This document shows, in pieces, positions 49,667 through 61,520 of a stretch of DNA of 64,000 nt. Source of the DNA: Typha latifolia. Lineage: Eukaryota; Streptophyta; Magnoliopsida; Poales; Typhaceae. Positions within the stretch are counted from its first letter, which is position 1. The number at the start of each line of letters is the position of its first letter. Below the pieces are notes generated by a model. That model worked only from the letters and a program-made list of their open reading frames with translations. It searched no databases and was not told the origin of the DNA. The stretch covers positions 9,516,501 to 9,580,500 of the forward strand of contig CM034112.1 in NCBI GenBank assembly GCA_019914945.1, written 5' to 3'. Both the position numbers and the translations under genes were made by a program.

Positions 49667-51523
49667 TCAATCAACATGGTCTTCAACAGACTGGGCACTT
49701 GGAAACATTGGCTCTCTTCTTTTTGGAAAACCCGTGGGCTCTATATTCTGCCCTCTATATTTTAACTCTGCAGATCCTCTAAAACTAGGATCTGCAGAAC
49801 TAGGCCTAAATGGCATCCCTGATGTTGCACCATAGCGATGTGGCGAAACATACCTCCTCGGAGGAACTCTTAATGCACTTCCTCTCAGTCCCATATCACC
49901 TGTCCTCGAGCCATCTGCATAAGCTCTGTCATTAGCTGCATGATTCAGAAGACTCCCGGGTGCAGCAGCTACCGATGCATTAAAAGACTCCTCAGGCATC
50001 CACCCCAATGAGTCCTTCTTCTTCACATAGAACTGCCATATCCCAATTAGAAACAAAAGAAACAGTAGAGCAGGACCGCTCCAAACCACGGCACTGCTCT
50101 CCACTTTGAACACTGGAAAATTTGATCGGTATATCGCTATATAACCATCGCCAAACCCCAGAACTACAAGTTTTTCACGGTCAGCGGCTATCAGAGGCTT
50201 CCCAATCAAGGAACCATCAGCAGCAGCAACTTCTGGATTCGCAAAAGAAGACTTGATCTCTTTGAGGGTTGCCGAGAAAAGCGGTCGTGGCACTCCGACC
50301 CTGCCGTAATAGTGCGAGGAGATGTTGTATACAAAGACCTTGTCATGGCTGGCCACCAAAAGATACCCTTTCATGGTTTGGATTGAAACAGGTCGATCGA
50401 TCTCGCCTTTCCTCACAGCCCTCACACGGCACTTGAGATTGGCAATGTCCCCAAGCAGGATAACATGGACCAAATCGCCTCCAGCAGTGAACCCATATGC
50501 TTTTGACCGCTCCGACGAATCAAAGGTGTAAGCTTTCGGAATGGACCCATTGAGCCCCTCGCACTCCGTCTCCCTCACGGTCATCGTGCGGAGGTCAAGA
50601 GATGCGGCGCCGGCTTCTGTCAAGAAGAGGAGCCGCTGCTTCATGAAAGCGAGGGGCGGGCCAGAGGAAACAATGGCAGTGCCATAGAGCGTGCCATTCT
50701 CAGTGAACACCCTGATCCTGCCACCGCCATCCGAGGCGAGGATGTAGCGGTTGCGACCTACAACGTGGACCTCGAGGAGCGCTATGGGGGACGAGTCGAC
50801 GCCGCGGACGAAGGACCGGGAACCAGCGAGGGATAGGGTGAGCCAGTCGTCGTTGCTGGCGGCGGATTCCGAGAGGCGGTGGGCGGCGATGGAGCCATCG
50901 GCGTGGCCTGCGAAGAGGAAGCTCTCGTTGCTGCGGGAGGAGAGGTAGGACATCACGGCGGTGACAGGGGAGTCGAAAAGGGCGGGGAGCTCGAGGACGA
51001 CGTCTCCGGCGGCGGAGAAGATATACACGCGGCCACGGGAGTCGCCCACCGCGAAATACTTGCTCAAACCGTCGAGGTCTTCATACGGAAGCACGGCAGC
51101 AGCGGCGGCGGAGGCAGAGGAGGAGAGCCGTGCGGCCGCGGCGAACTGGAACCGCTCCGACCAGGAGGTCTTGTGCTTGGTCACGGCGATGCCGGCCGGC
51201 AAGCCGGAGGAGTCGCCGGAGGAGATTGGATCGGGAACTGGCAAGTGTTGGGCGGGGGCGGATCTGGGGAAGGAGGAGCAGGCGGAGAGGGAGGTCTCGA
51301 GGGCGGATACGGTTTTGGAGAGGGATTCGACCAGCGTTTCCATGCGGCGGAGCTGGGATTCTTGACGATCGAGGAGGGAAGGTGAGGGTGAAGGTGAAGG
51401 TGAAGGTGAAGGTGAAGGTGAAGGTGAAGGTGAAGGTGAAGGGGGATCGGATTCGACGGAGGAGACGAAGAAGGGCATGGAGAAGGAGAGGAGGAGGAGG
51501 AGAAGCAGACAGGCGGCCGACAT
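49667..51523 (-). CDS. Single-pass membrane protein with a predicted luminal beta-propeller-like domain, function unknown
   Basis: An intronless frame gives 618 aa. Residues 1 to about 23 (MSAACLLLLLLLSFSMPFFV...) form a signal peptide. Residues 27-50 are a Ser-Pro dipeptide repeat encoded by a GGTGAA hexanucleotide array (51379-51442). A short heptad-like segment follows (RRMETLVESLSKTVSALETS). Residues about 130-460 show repeated beta-blade-like stretches, for example FAVGDSRGRVYIFSAAGDVV, YILASDGGGRIRVFTENGTL and VVLGFGDGYIAIYRSNF, a WD/FG-GAP-like pattern. A transmembrane helix lies near 478-500 (SGPALLFLLFLIGIWQFYVK), followed by about 118 cytosolic residues rich in Arg and Ser. The topology is type I: large luminal or extracellular domain, cytosolic tail. 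I do not recognise the family name; it does not match the FG-GAP protein At3g51050 as I recall it. Confidence 0.85.
   Translation of the reverse strand: MSAACLLLLLLLSFSMPFFVSSVESDPPSPSPSPSPSPSPSPSPSPSPSLLDRQESQLRRMETLVESLSKTVSALETSLSACSSFPRSAPAQHLPVPDPISSGDSSGLPAGIAVTKHKTSWSERFQFAAAARLSSSASAAAAAVLPYEDLDGLSKYFAVGDSRGRVYIFSAAGDVVLELPALFDSPVTAVMSYLSSRSNESFLFAGHADGSIAAHRLSESAASNDDWLTLSLAGSRSFVRGVDSSPIALLEVHVVGRNRYILASDGGGRIRVFTENGTLYGTAIVSSGPPLAFMKQRLLFLTEAGAASLDLRTMTVRETECEGLNGSIPKAYTFDSSERSKAYGFTAGGDLVHVILLGDIANLKCRVRAVRKGEIDRPVSIQTMKGYLLVASHDKVFVYNISSHYYGRVGVPRPLFSATLKEIKSSFANPEVAAADGSLIGKPLIAADREKLVVLGFGDGYIAIYRSNFPVFKVESSAVVWSGPALLFLLFLIGIWQFYVKKKDSLGWMPEESFNASVAAAPGSLLNHAANDRAYADGSRTGDMGLRGSALRVPPRRYVSPHRYGATSGMPFRPSSADPSFRGSAELKYRGQNIEPTGFPKRREPMFPSAQSVEDHVD
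51379..51442 (-). repeat. Coding GGTGAA hexanucleotide array (Ser-Pro repeat)
   Basis: About ten consecutive GGTGAA units on the + strand are read on the minus strand as alternating Ser and Pro codons just after the signal peptide. Because the unit is a multiple of three, length changes keep the frame. Confidence 0.92.
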
Positions 51524-52249
51524 GGATGAAGCTAGTATGAGAGGTCAAGAGGGGTTTTTCCTAACCTCGAGACTTAGATCTTCACGGCCATTGAGGAGCT
51601 TGGGATCTCAAAGTTTGGGAGAATTAGGGGTTAGGGTTAAGCGGAGGAAGGATTTGGGAGAAGAGAGATCGAATTGGATTGAGGAGTTTCCTTCTCTTCT
51701 GGGGAGCGGGAGCGGCGGAGAGAGGGAGAGGGAGAAGCATAGCGGAGAGGGAGTACGAGAGAAACGGGGAGTGGTGAGGGATCGGGTGTAAACCTATGGA
51801 GTAGGAAAAGACGGTACGCCGTGGCTCACTAACTACAACGTGGACGCAATTACGTGGCCCGGCCCGTGCCAAATCAAAGACTGGCCCAGCTTTGGGTCTC
51901 TCTTTCTTCTTTCTTTGGAAGAGAAGGAGAGTCCACAGACTTAACCACTAACCAGTAAGCAGTAGTTAAAAGTCAACTTCTATTTTTAAAATCGTGTTAA
52001 AATTTTTAAAATATTTGTTTTTAAAAAGTCAAAAAGCTACTACTCGCCTTATGTTTCGAATTATTGAGGTTTTAATTCTTTTTCGTTTATTCCTAATTCG
52101 ATCCTTTAAGAGTGTTGCCTATCATTTAATGAAGTGCAGAGATGTGCCAGATTATAAATATAGAGATTTGAGTGCTCAACATTGGAATCTTAGTACCTCT
52201 CATCATATGAACTCTGTTGTGCTTTAATTTGAACAAGTTGACGTCTATT

Positions 52250-52281
<32 letters not shown>

Positions 52282-52965
52282 AATACCATTTAAATTGGTA
52301 TTGTGTGCTTATTTGCTGAAAATAGTGAATGATTTAGTTAAAATGCTATTTGGTCTTGGTTTCTTTTGCATCAAGCAAGACAAACATATAAGGATTGAGA
52401 AAAGAAAGAAAGAAAAAAACTTAATTTTATTTCTTAATTTTAATTTTAAAATAAAAAGATTAAAAAATATTTAGTTACTGAACTAATTTAGGAGTTCCTA
52501 AACGAATTCAGAAAGTGTTCTTAAACTCAAAGCAAACATAGCCTAGCTGTTTAGTTGCATCAGGTGGTAGATTTATTCTTGGCATTAAAACAAAGATCTA
52601 GAGAGAGCTATTATATTTAATCATTCCTTTTTAAATTCATTAATAGAATCTCAAAAGATCAAATAAATAATATAATAGAGGCATATTTAGCATATTAAAA
52701 ATATAAAAAAAGGTGTATTTTTTTTCTTTTTCTTTTCTCTATTTTTGGCTCCCTCTCTCTTCCTTCCTTTAGCTCCTATTAAAAGTTCAATTCCAAGCAT
52801 AAGAGATTTGATGACTAAGATAGAAGTCATTCACTGAGTGACATTAAATAGATAGCATAGACATTAGACAACCATGACATAGTTCATAGTCCATAAAATA
52901 AATACTGATCCGTTTGATGCCACAGAACATATTAAATCCATTACTTGAACAAGCTGTTAAAAGCT
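51524..52965. other. 5' region of the membrane-protein gene and intergenic DNA
   Basis: The first 300 bases are GC/purine-rich leader and promoter of the minus-strand gene, with TAACCCTAACCCC on its sense strand near 51630. The rest is AT-rich, with a (TA)n run at 52249-52281 and no gene. The last part is the 3' flank of the acyl-CoA-binding protein gene. Confidence 0.5.
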
Positions 52966-52970
52966 CTGAT

Positions 52971-55818
52971 TCAAGCAGCAGCCTCTTCCTGCAACTGCTT
53001 CACCTTGGTGATGTAGTCATTCATGGCTTCCTCCTCTGATTTCCCTGTAAATGTTATAAAGTTTAATAAAAGAAGATCATGTATGATGCCTGGGTGTAAA
53101 CGAAATATTAAAATTTGGATAGAGATTAGGAAACCCAAGAAATAAGAATTGGCTCGCACCTTCAACAGCCTTCCAAGCATCCCATTTAGCTCTGTCCTTC
53201 AGGTTGAACATGCCAGGCCGGCCTGCGAAAAGAATAGGAGTTAGGCAAAATTTTAAACTAAGGAACTTCTTTCTTGCAACCAGATGATAACATTGTTAGT
53301 AGATGCTGCATAGTAGCACAGCAAGGATTGAATGATGGTCCAGGATAAGCACAAGATATACAATTTAATGGTCTAAGAATAGAAATTATCCTATCAGAGA
53401 AATAACAACTGAATGCCAAACCATCACTGACTATTCTAGTCGCCTCCAACAACAAAAATCTAAAAATGTTTAGCCAATGAACGACAAGCTATTCCATATG
53501 CGGAGTAAAATAAAATATAAGTTAGCGATAATACTATGTGATCATCACATTCTGATGCCTAAGAAAAACTTTGGAGAAAGAAAAGGTGAAGTACTATTAT
53601 AAATCTTTAAAATGAGGGTGGAGGAAACACAATATGGAAGAATAATAGAATAGAATCAGAGATATGTTGCACTGCCTATCACATTGAATAGTGAAATCAG
53701 AGAAGACTGCAAAGAATAGTCTCGAGTCCTGGCAGACACAATAAAAGAATAACTTGATATGAAAATGAGAAGTGTAGATGTTTTTGAATTCACAAAACCT
53801 GTAAGACATTATAAAGTGATTTTCCAAATCAATGAAAGTGCAATACATACTGGTATTCACTGGTCCAACAGTTGCTTGCTTGAAAAGTCCATAGAGGATC
53901 AACTTGTTCTCATTGCTAGTACTTTCAGGTAGGGTTTTGGCTTTCTCAGCATATTCTTCAAACTCTTCCTGCAAGAAGTGTTAGAAAAGGATTGATCAAT
54001 CATTATTGCATAATCATTTGCAAATGCAGAAATAAATAAATAAATAAATAAAAATCTCAGAATTAATATTTTCTATCCGATAAACAAAATGTTACACTGT
54101 TGCACGTTAATCCCAAGTTTTAGTTATATGCCAAAAACCATATAGTACATCAGATGTCTTGGAGAAAAGATGTTCCAATTTATAACCCCATAACTAATCA
54201 ACAAGAACCAAGCACAAAAATGCCTACCATCACTGCACAAGCCCCCCTTCCAATCCAATATAGAATGACTATAGGGCACAACCTCAGTCAAGAAGGGTCC
54301 AAGGAAGATTAACAACCCATCTGACATCAGTCATCTAGATGTTACATCAGATTCCAACCAAAACAACTTAGCCAAAGCCAGGCTTACAGTAGAACTAAGT
54401 AGGCCCCAGTTGGTAGAGTAGAAAGATCTACCAAAAAGGAAGCAGTTTACAGACCAGAAACAAAACCTCAAATTGTTATATACTTTCATGAGGAGAACAT
54501 TGATCGAATCCGAATCTTTGAACCATGACCTAAAGTGTATGATGAGGTGATAATCTATTCATGTCTAGCTTTCATGAAACAGTAATTTTCTATTACACTT
54601 TTAGCTGTTCGCACTAAAGGCATGGTGGTTGTGTTTCTAGGTTAAGCAGATAAATAGTTAAAAACTCTTCCATGTCAAATAAAGAAAGATCATATTAGGA
54701 CCATTCCAGATTGCAAAAGAGTGAACCAAATGATGGATTTGCATCACATATTTTCCTTTCCATTACAGTCACTACTACTGTCCAACATCACGGAACACTA
54801 CCTAGTGTACATTTTGAGCCACTTTACAAGAATCTAAGCCTGATACATTCGCTAAGATGATCCGTAAATTTCAGGAACCCTCATGCAACATCTGAATGTA
54901 AAATAAATTTAAAGCATATAAAATCTTTCAAATGAAACTTCCTAATAAAAATGGGCAATGTAAAGGAACAATCTCGCTATCCTTCCATGACGTCGCTCAT
55001 ACTTTATCTTTCTCTAACAGTCTTTCTCACATGCGACTCTAACTCTAGGATGTCAATTTGAATGGAAACAATCATGTATGGACTATGGAAGAAAATAGAC
55101 AAGATTCTTAAAAGATGTTTGTAAATCCAATTTACTACTTCTAATTTATCCTAAATTAATGAATGGTACCTGCATGAAAGAGCAATCTTGGAGCTATTTT
55201 GGGACCACATAGTCGTTTTGTTTTCTTTAGACCAAGATCCAAGTGACTCTACTATCAGTTATCTACTAAAACCAGTACACCAAAGTGTGGTAGAAAAATG
55301 GCCAACATATCACAACCTTCCTCTGATAACTAATTTAGACGATAAAGTACGCGACTTTCAAAAGCAAAGCAAGTAAACTTTAAAAAAAAAGGGCCAAAAT
55401 AATCTAAATCAAATGCACTAAAAAATAATATAAAAGAAACTCAATTTATATGACAAGATCTGCAAGAGTTCCTAGTCTTTCTCTTTTAATTTACATCAAA
55501 AGGGTGGGCGTTTGATCTACCACATCAAAAACATGCAAACACAGGAAAGATTCGGATCAGATCATCAGGATACACACAGAGGACAACATTTCGCTCCCAA
55601 ACTACTCCGATCTAAGCAAATCCAACCAAAAGAACTAAACTTTTCGCCAAAAAACCACACCGATCTGATCATCTCGCCAACTCTCCCGCTAAAATTTGCC
55701 CGAAAACAACAAAAAAATCACAAGCAAGACGAACGATTCGAATAAAAACAACGAAAAGGAGAAGCGGATCGTAGAAGTAATTAGAGATTCTGAGGAGAAG
55801 ATAAACCTTCAAACCCAT
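52971..55818 (-). CDS. ACBP: Small (10 kDa) acyl-CoA-binding protein
   Basis: This cytosolic protein binds long-chain acyl-CoA esters and buffers or carries them between plastid, ER and peroxisome. Four minus-strand exons (55818-55807, 53968-53851, 53222-53160, 53044-52971) join with GT-AG borders to 88 aa; plant small ACBPs are about 90. Exon 1 codes only MGLK. The conserved sequence is present: EEFEEYAEKAKTLPESTSNE, LILYGLFKQATVGPVNTSRP, GMFNLKDRAKWDAWKAVEGK, SEEEAMNDYITKVKQLQEEA. It contains the YGLFKQA helix and the KWDAWK motif whose Lys contacts the CoA phosphate. The order matches Arabidopsis ACBP6. The first intron is 1.8 kb for a 12-base first coding exon. A TATA box on the minus strand (TCTATATAAA, 55900-55891) lies about 75 bases before the ATG. 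Confidence 0.95.
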
Positions 55819-55890
55819 CTCTTTGCTTAGTTTTCTTCTCTTCCTCTGCTTCTAAAAAGGCTATGTAGACGGAGAAGATATAAGCTTGCG

Positions 55891-55900
55891 TTTATATAGA
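55891..55900 (-). promoter_or_regulatory. TATA box of the acyl-CoA-binding protein gene
   Basis: TCTATATAAA reads on the minus strand about 75 bases upstream of the ATG at 55818. It is the only strong TATA-like sequence between 55830 and 55950. Confidence 0.65.
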
Positions 55901-55949
55901 CGGGAGGCGTCATTATCGTACGAGCGTTTGTACAAACGACTCTATGCGG

Positions 55950-57872
55950 GACCAAGATCCACCGTTGGAATGGTGGGAATAATTCAAATCGGAAGGTCCA
56001 TTAGAACCTCTCTCTCGGCGATTATTTTTTGTCAAGCAATCGTGTGATCTAGAGAGAACAGGAAAGAGCAAATAAAAACCTATAAAAGTCCGACACGTAG
56101 TCGAATTAGTTACTTGATTGATTTGACTACATAACGAAATGGATTACAACTCTTTTTCTAAGAACTATTATATTTGCTGAGAGTCAAACCTCTTCGCGTG
56201 TTAATTTTGACTTCCAAAGTCTATCGAAATCCAAATAAATTACGGAATTAGCAGCTTAATTAAATTCTCATTTTAAGTTGTAAAAGGGATCCATTTTAAT
56301 AATAGCATTTGAATGAGAGTGGCTTAATAGGTTAATAAAATAATTACTCAATATAGTATGGATTTTATCTTAATTATCCTTGTGATAAGATAATGAATAG
56401 GACACTAATAAATTTTTACTTCCATGTAGATGCTCTTATTATAGTATTGTAATTATAAATATATGGATGGTGAATTAGTCTATTTCATATAAAATTAATT
56501 CTCGAATTAGACTTTGCTCACTGCTTAGATTCTTCTTTCCCCGTAATCTTGAGATCTAATAAGTCATTAGGCTCTTAGTGAACAACAATGGAGCCCATTT
56601 CAATCAGTTTGGGTAACAGAGAACAGTCATTGTCACTTGCATGTCCACTTGGAGATCTGACAAGTGGCCTACAAAAAGAGCATCTTTTGACTATCTTGTA
56701 TCAGATCTCTCTCCCCTGTCTCTTTTTAATATGAGATAAGTGAGTAGTTAATTTGGAGAAAAGAAAATAATTATTTGAGTTGGGTGATTATTAGTCAGAA
56801 GCCACTTATTTTGTTCTCGGAGTAAGAGTAATTCAAAGGTTTAGTAGTATGCTCATTACCATACAGGGTATAATCATAACTATAAATGAAAAGGTATTTA
56901 GTTATTAAAATATATATAAAAAAAAGGAGGATGGATAATAAAAAGAAAAAAGGTTTAATGTATTTTTTAAATTATTTTAGAGATATTTTCATAATGTTTT
57001 TTTTTTCCTTCTTCTAGAGGTCGATTATATCTCACAGTATTGTTAATTTTATTGTTTTATTTTAGAAAGAGATCATAGTGTTCTTCTTCCTCTTATTTCA
57101 TTATTTTTATATATGAAAAATATTATATTCTTCCTCTTATTCCATACTTTTTATGAAAACAATTTATACTCCACCAGCTTAAGAATATTCCGCAAGGAAT
57201 AGGCCACCAATAGAAGATATCTGCTCCAAATCTGACTAACTTTATGGCAATCAAAGAGTAAGGGATGTGGATTTCCATGGAGCAGCAACGTTGTGGGAAA
57301 AATAAAATAAAAGCTAAAGTGAACTAAGAAGATTGCTGTGAGGAACTCGAACTAATTAATAGAATTCACCACAGATGTACAACCAGTTGCAAACAAGAAG
57401 AGGCTACTTCGATGACCATCGGAATTTTAAATAAAGCAAAGATATGTTACAGTACTTCAATGAAATCTAATGCCGACAGCGCTATCTAGGATTCCAGGTC
57501 AAAAGAAACATTTGATTCTTTATGACAGAGTGGAGCATCAATAATAATAATAATAATAAATGCATCGCATTATTAATGTCGGAAAGGAGAATCAATCAAT
57601 CATTTCTAAGTGAACCAGCATAACTTCGTAAGCAACTGCATCTACAAGCAGTAAATTCCGTAAGAGTTGAATCGAGAAAAGGAACCAACAAATTCGAACA
57701 AATTGCAATCAAATAGTATTTTCCGTCGCAGAATAATTGAGCAGGCGAGGGCCAAATCAGATGCATCAAAATTTCCTACTAGTCTCTATTTCGGATGCCA
57801 AAATAAAATGCCAAGTCCTGGATGGTAGTTTCTAAGTAATAAATATAACAGCACCGAATGGTTTAGATCCTA
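55950..57872. other. Intergenic DNA between the acyl-CoA-binding protein and eL13 genes
   Basis: It holds the ACBP promoter on the left and the probable eL13 3' untranslated region on the right. Short A, T and (TAA)n runs (57541-57559) occur. No gene or RNA is seen. Confidence 0.5.
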
Positions 57873-60239
57873 TCACTTCTTGTCTTCCTTTTCTGCCTCC
57901 TGGGCCTTCTTCAACCTTGCACCAACCTGGCGTTTGTTCATCCTCTCAACTCGAAGCTTACCATAAGCCTTAAACGCCTTCATCTCATCTGTGACCTTCA
58001 CAAGCTCAACTGATGCCTTTTCGGGGACAATGGGCATGTACTGGCCTTGGACCTGAGTGGCAGTGGCAAGTTCCTCCGGAGCAGAATCACCAGCCTGAGA
58101 ACGGAATTTGTTGTCAGATATGTAAAAAGCTTACTGTATACAACTTAATCAGAAAGAATTTGTAGCCATGCCTTAAACTTGCGAGCACGTCTTGGGAAGA
58201 TAACAAGTTTGGCTTTGTATGTCTTCAGCCTCTGGACATTAGCTTGGAGACCCTCAAGGGATCGATTCTTCCTGCGATGATCCACTGCAATACCTATGGT
58301 AGGGGCAACCTTCTTTGAAATACCTGCTGCCTGCAATTATGGAATAATAAAAAGTAGGTAAAAGCAAAATTAGCAAAAATGTCTTAACTTAAGGTTAACA
58401 AAGTTTGAAATAAGTGCCACCTGCAATTATATAATACAAAACCAGCAAGTAAAAGAAAATTAGCAAAAATGTCTGTAGAATTGAGTCTAGCAAAGTTCGA
58501 GAAAAATACATCCTAATTTTGTGTCATCAGTGACAAGCATTTTAAGTAGAAATTCAAACAAATAGGATCTACAAAAGGACAAAAGCTCTTGGACAAATAA
58601 AACACTGGAGCTGCAAAAAATTCTTGCTCATAGAAATGTAAATAGAAATTTGACCAGCTAGTGAGGATTACTCATTCATCCCATTTACCATCATCTGAGA
58701 AATTGGCATCTCAATTAGATGTTAAAAGTAGATAGCTTTTTAGGTTATTCGAGGGTGTTTATACATTTCAAAATAATTCATGAACCTATGGAATGACACA
58801 ATTCTAAACATCAATAAAAGTATGGCATCCAATAATAAATATATGTAGTTAAGAAAAAACAACCCTGATAACATATCAAAGAAAATTAACAGAGTTACCT
58901 TCAGTTCCTCAAGAGTAAAACCCCTCCCTGCTCTAGATTTCATATTGTACTTGAGAGTTTGACACTGAACAACAGGGCGGAGAGGACCAGCAGTTGGACG
59001 TGGAAAAATTTTCACAGCTTTCTTTTGTCGAGCTGAATGAAAGAGAAAAGAACAAAAAAACATAAGAGAAGCTTACAATTCAAATTCACGCTTGAAATCA
59101 AACACCAACAACTAACACCCACATAGCAAAAGACAGACAACAAGATCAGCATTAGAACACATAAGGATATCTGCTTATACCTACAAGCATATATTCATAT
59201 ATAAGCCTTCCATATCCAAGAGAAGTCAACAGTTCCAATTTTACATCCGTAAGGATTATTCAAGACAATCAGGCATGGCATTGAAATATCTGGAATTTTT
59301 AGTCTGAACTATAGAGATTAACTTTCAGTTTTTTACAGTTTTAAGTACCAAAAGTTGCCTCATGTTCAACCTCCATCTTCCCTTCTTCCCCATCCTATCT
59401 CAGCAACTTACACTCTATTCCCTCACGTTAGACCTCTAATAGCAGCTTGAGCGAACATGAATAATTGAAGGATGGTTAAGGGTAGAACACGAAGGATGAT
59501 TAAATTATGGAACAGCGGCTGACAGAAATGGGATGGAAAGTCATGTGGCAAGGTGAAGACTGAGAAGGAAGCATATTGGTGGTGGAAGAATCTCCTATAT
59601 TGGCACCAAAACTGGGTCAGGAGAAGAAAGATGAGAAATAAAAGGACAAGTTTATGAAGTAAATGGGTCTTTGCAGTGATGTTTGGAGAGGATCAGACAT
59701 GTATGGACATGGGTGAGGCTATTTCGAGTAATATGAATTAAAACTCATGAATTACCCGAAGGCATATAAGTGCAAATATCAGAGAACTTTAGCGGCTTAA
59801 GGCATACATGACACCATCAAAAACTTGCATCTGCAAGCTCAAAATTTGAATTAACTTATGTAATGTCAGCATTTTCTTAAGCTCATGTACCCACTATGCA
59901 ACAAAAGAATGAACCTAGATCATGTGCAAGGTGGCAAAGAGTAAAGCATATGAAGACATATACAAGTGCATTGACCGCATTACAAAATAAATGCAGTATC
60001 CATATCTCATTGGAAACTTTTGTGTGGTTGCATGAGGAAATAATGCAATCATAGATATAGCATATAGATTGTTTTGCACACACACATGAATAAGAAGAGA
60101 GAGGGTAAGCAAAGAATCAAATGACTGTACCAATCCTTCTTCTAGTTTTGCGTGCTGGTTGGTTAAACCAAGTCCTGACATAATTCTGCCAATGCTTCTT
60201 AAAGTGCCCATTTGGCACAACATTGTTATGCTTCACCAT
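57873..60239 (-). CDS. RPL13: 60S ribosomal protein eL13 (L13)
   Basis: A structural protein of the cytosolic large ribosomal subunit. Four coding exons on the minus strand (60239-60131, 59032-58899, 58330-58172, 58094-57873) join in frame to 207 aa, the usual plant length. Conserved blocks are [100 protein letters not shown] and [20 protein letters not shown]. The third coding intron (58171-58095, 77 bases) starts with GC rather than GT (AAG/gcatgg...ctcag/GCTGG), and no GT donor nearby would preserve the conserved ARKFKAGDS junction. A leader intron is likely: acceptor ttcag at 60250, donor GCG/gtaaag at 61423, with the first exon near 61424-61520. Confidence 0.95.
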
Positions 60240-60249
60240 TGCTCAATTC

Positions 60250-61520
60250 CTGAACAATTATAAATAAATGCAGTCAGAATAGAGAATATCAAAGGAACTC
60301 ACTCTATACCTACATAGGAAAAAACAAAAAAAGTAGATAATAGATAATGCTATATAGATTCTTTATTCTTCTTTTTCTTCTATGAGTTCAAAATTAACAT
60401 AAAGGACTGAAAAATTTATATACTCAACAAGATACTTTCAGAGTTAGACAAAAAAACAACTAATTGCAGAATGATTCTCTGGCAATGCATCAAACAGAAA
60501 ATGTTTTAAAATTAGGCTTACGAATTCAGATCAACTAACAATGGCATAGCCCTCATCATTACCCTTGGCGTCATTGTTATATGGTGTTAGAGCTAATAAG
60601 ACTCTTGAAAGAAATGACTAGTTCACATGACCAGTTTACATCTAAATAACAGTCTAAATATATCACGCCAAATATTCAAACCTTCCAAATTATGCAATCA
60701 GAGACATGCCTATGAAAATTTATCTACGTAAGTCTGTTAAATATTACTACAAATATATCAAGTGCTTGTTCATAGCAGAGCTCAATGCTTCTAAGTTGAA
60801 ACAAATCATGCTAAAATAGCGACCAATGCTAGCCAGATCTTATATGGCTAAATTCGCCCACTTCCTTGTCATGCTTTGATTACTCAATTTCCTAATGCCT
60901 TCAATAAAAATTCAACAGCTACATAGCCAAAAAGACGACGTGATTTAAGCTCTGAACTTTGGCATAATCAAGTGCATTTCTTTCTTGACACGGTCTTATA
61001 AGGTAACTGAAGACAGCGATACATTGGAAGTACATCACGCCACCGCATGAATCAACGTACTGGTAAATTGCTCCTTGTGAATATGGAACAAAAGCACTCC
61101 ATCAAACCAGATGAATCACTGCCCACATACAAACTCAACAAACAAACCCCGATAGTACTAAATCCTCTTAGATCAACTGAAGAAGTAAGTTATTACAAAG
61201 GGAAAGGAAGTTTGACATTTTAAAAGATCATTACAACAAAAGAAGCGAACAAATCTGCGATCAAATCAAAGCGTCATATCCATAATCTCTAAGCCATCGG
61301 CAACATCGAAAAGAGGTAAAGTGGGTAGATTCAACACTAAAGAAGCCCAAATTAGGCAAGAATAGATGTACAAAGAGGATCAAGGAAACGAAGGATCCAA
61401 GTGGAAGGGGAGGAGATCTTTACCGCGAACCCTAACTGCGCCGCAGTAGTATCACAGGGACGGAGACGCTCGAGCTCTCGAGGGTTTTAGAAGGGAGCCC
61501 TCACGAAGCGGGAATAAAAG
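60250..61520 (-). promoter_or_regulatory. eL13 leader exon and leader intron
   Basis: On the minus strand, 61423-60250 has good splice borders (gtaaag...gttcag) and would join a short GC-rich leader exon (about 61424-61520) to the ATG exon. TTAGGGTTC at 61435-61427 on the sense strand is a telo-box in reverse. Open frames inside the intron are short and resemble nothing. I looked for a C/D-box snoRNA and saw none with acceptable box spacing. Confidence 0.55.

Noticed and set aside
50879..51548. Glycine/arginine-rich open frames on the + strand opposite the membrane-protein gene
   Set aside because: They are GC-rich shadows of the minus-strand 618-codon frame, which has a signal peptide, transmembrane helix and coherent protein sequence.
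60520..60562. Box C-like (ATGATGA) and box D-like (CTGA) motifs on the minus strand in the eL13 leader intron
   Set aside because: The boxes are only about 30 bases apart, with no terminal stem and no internal C'/D' pair, so a snoRNA is not supported.
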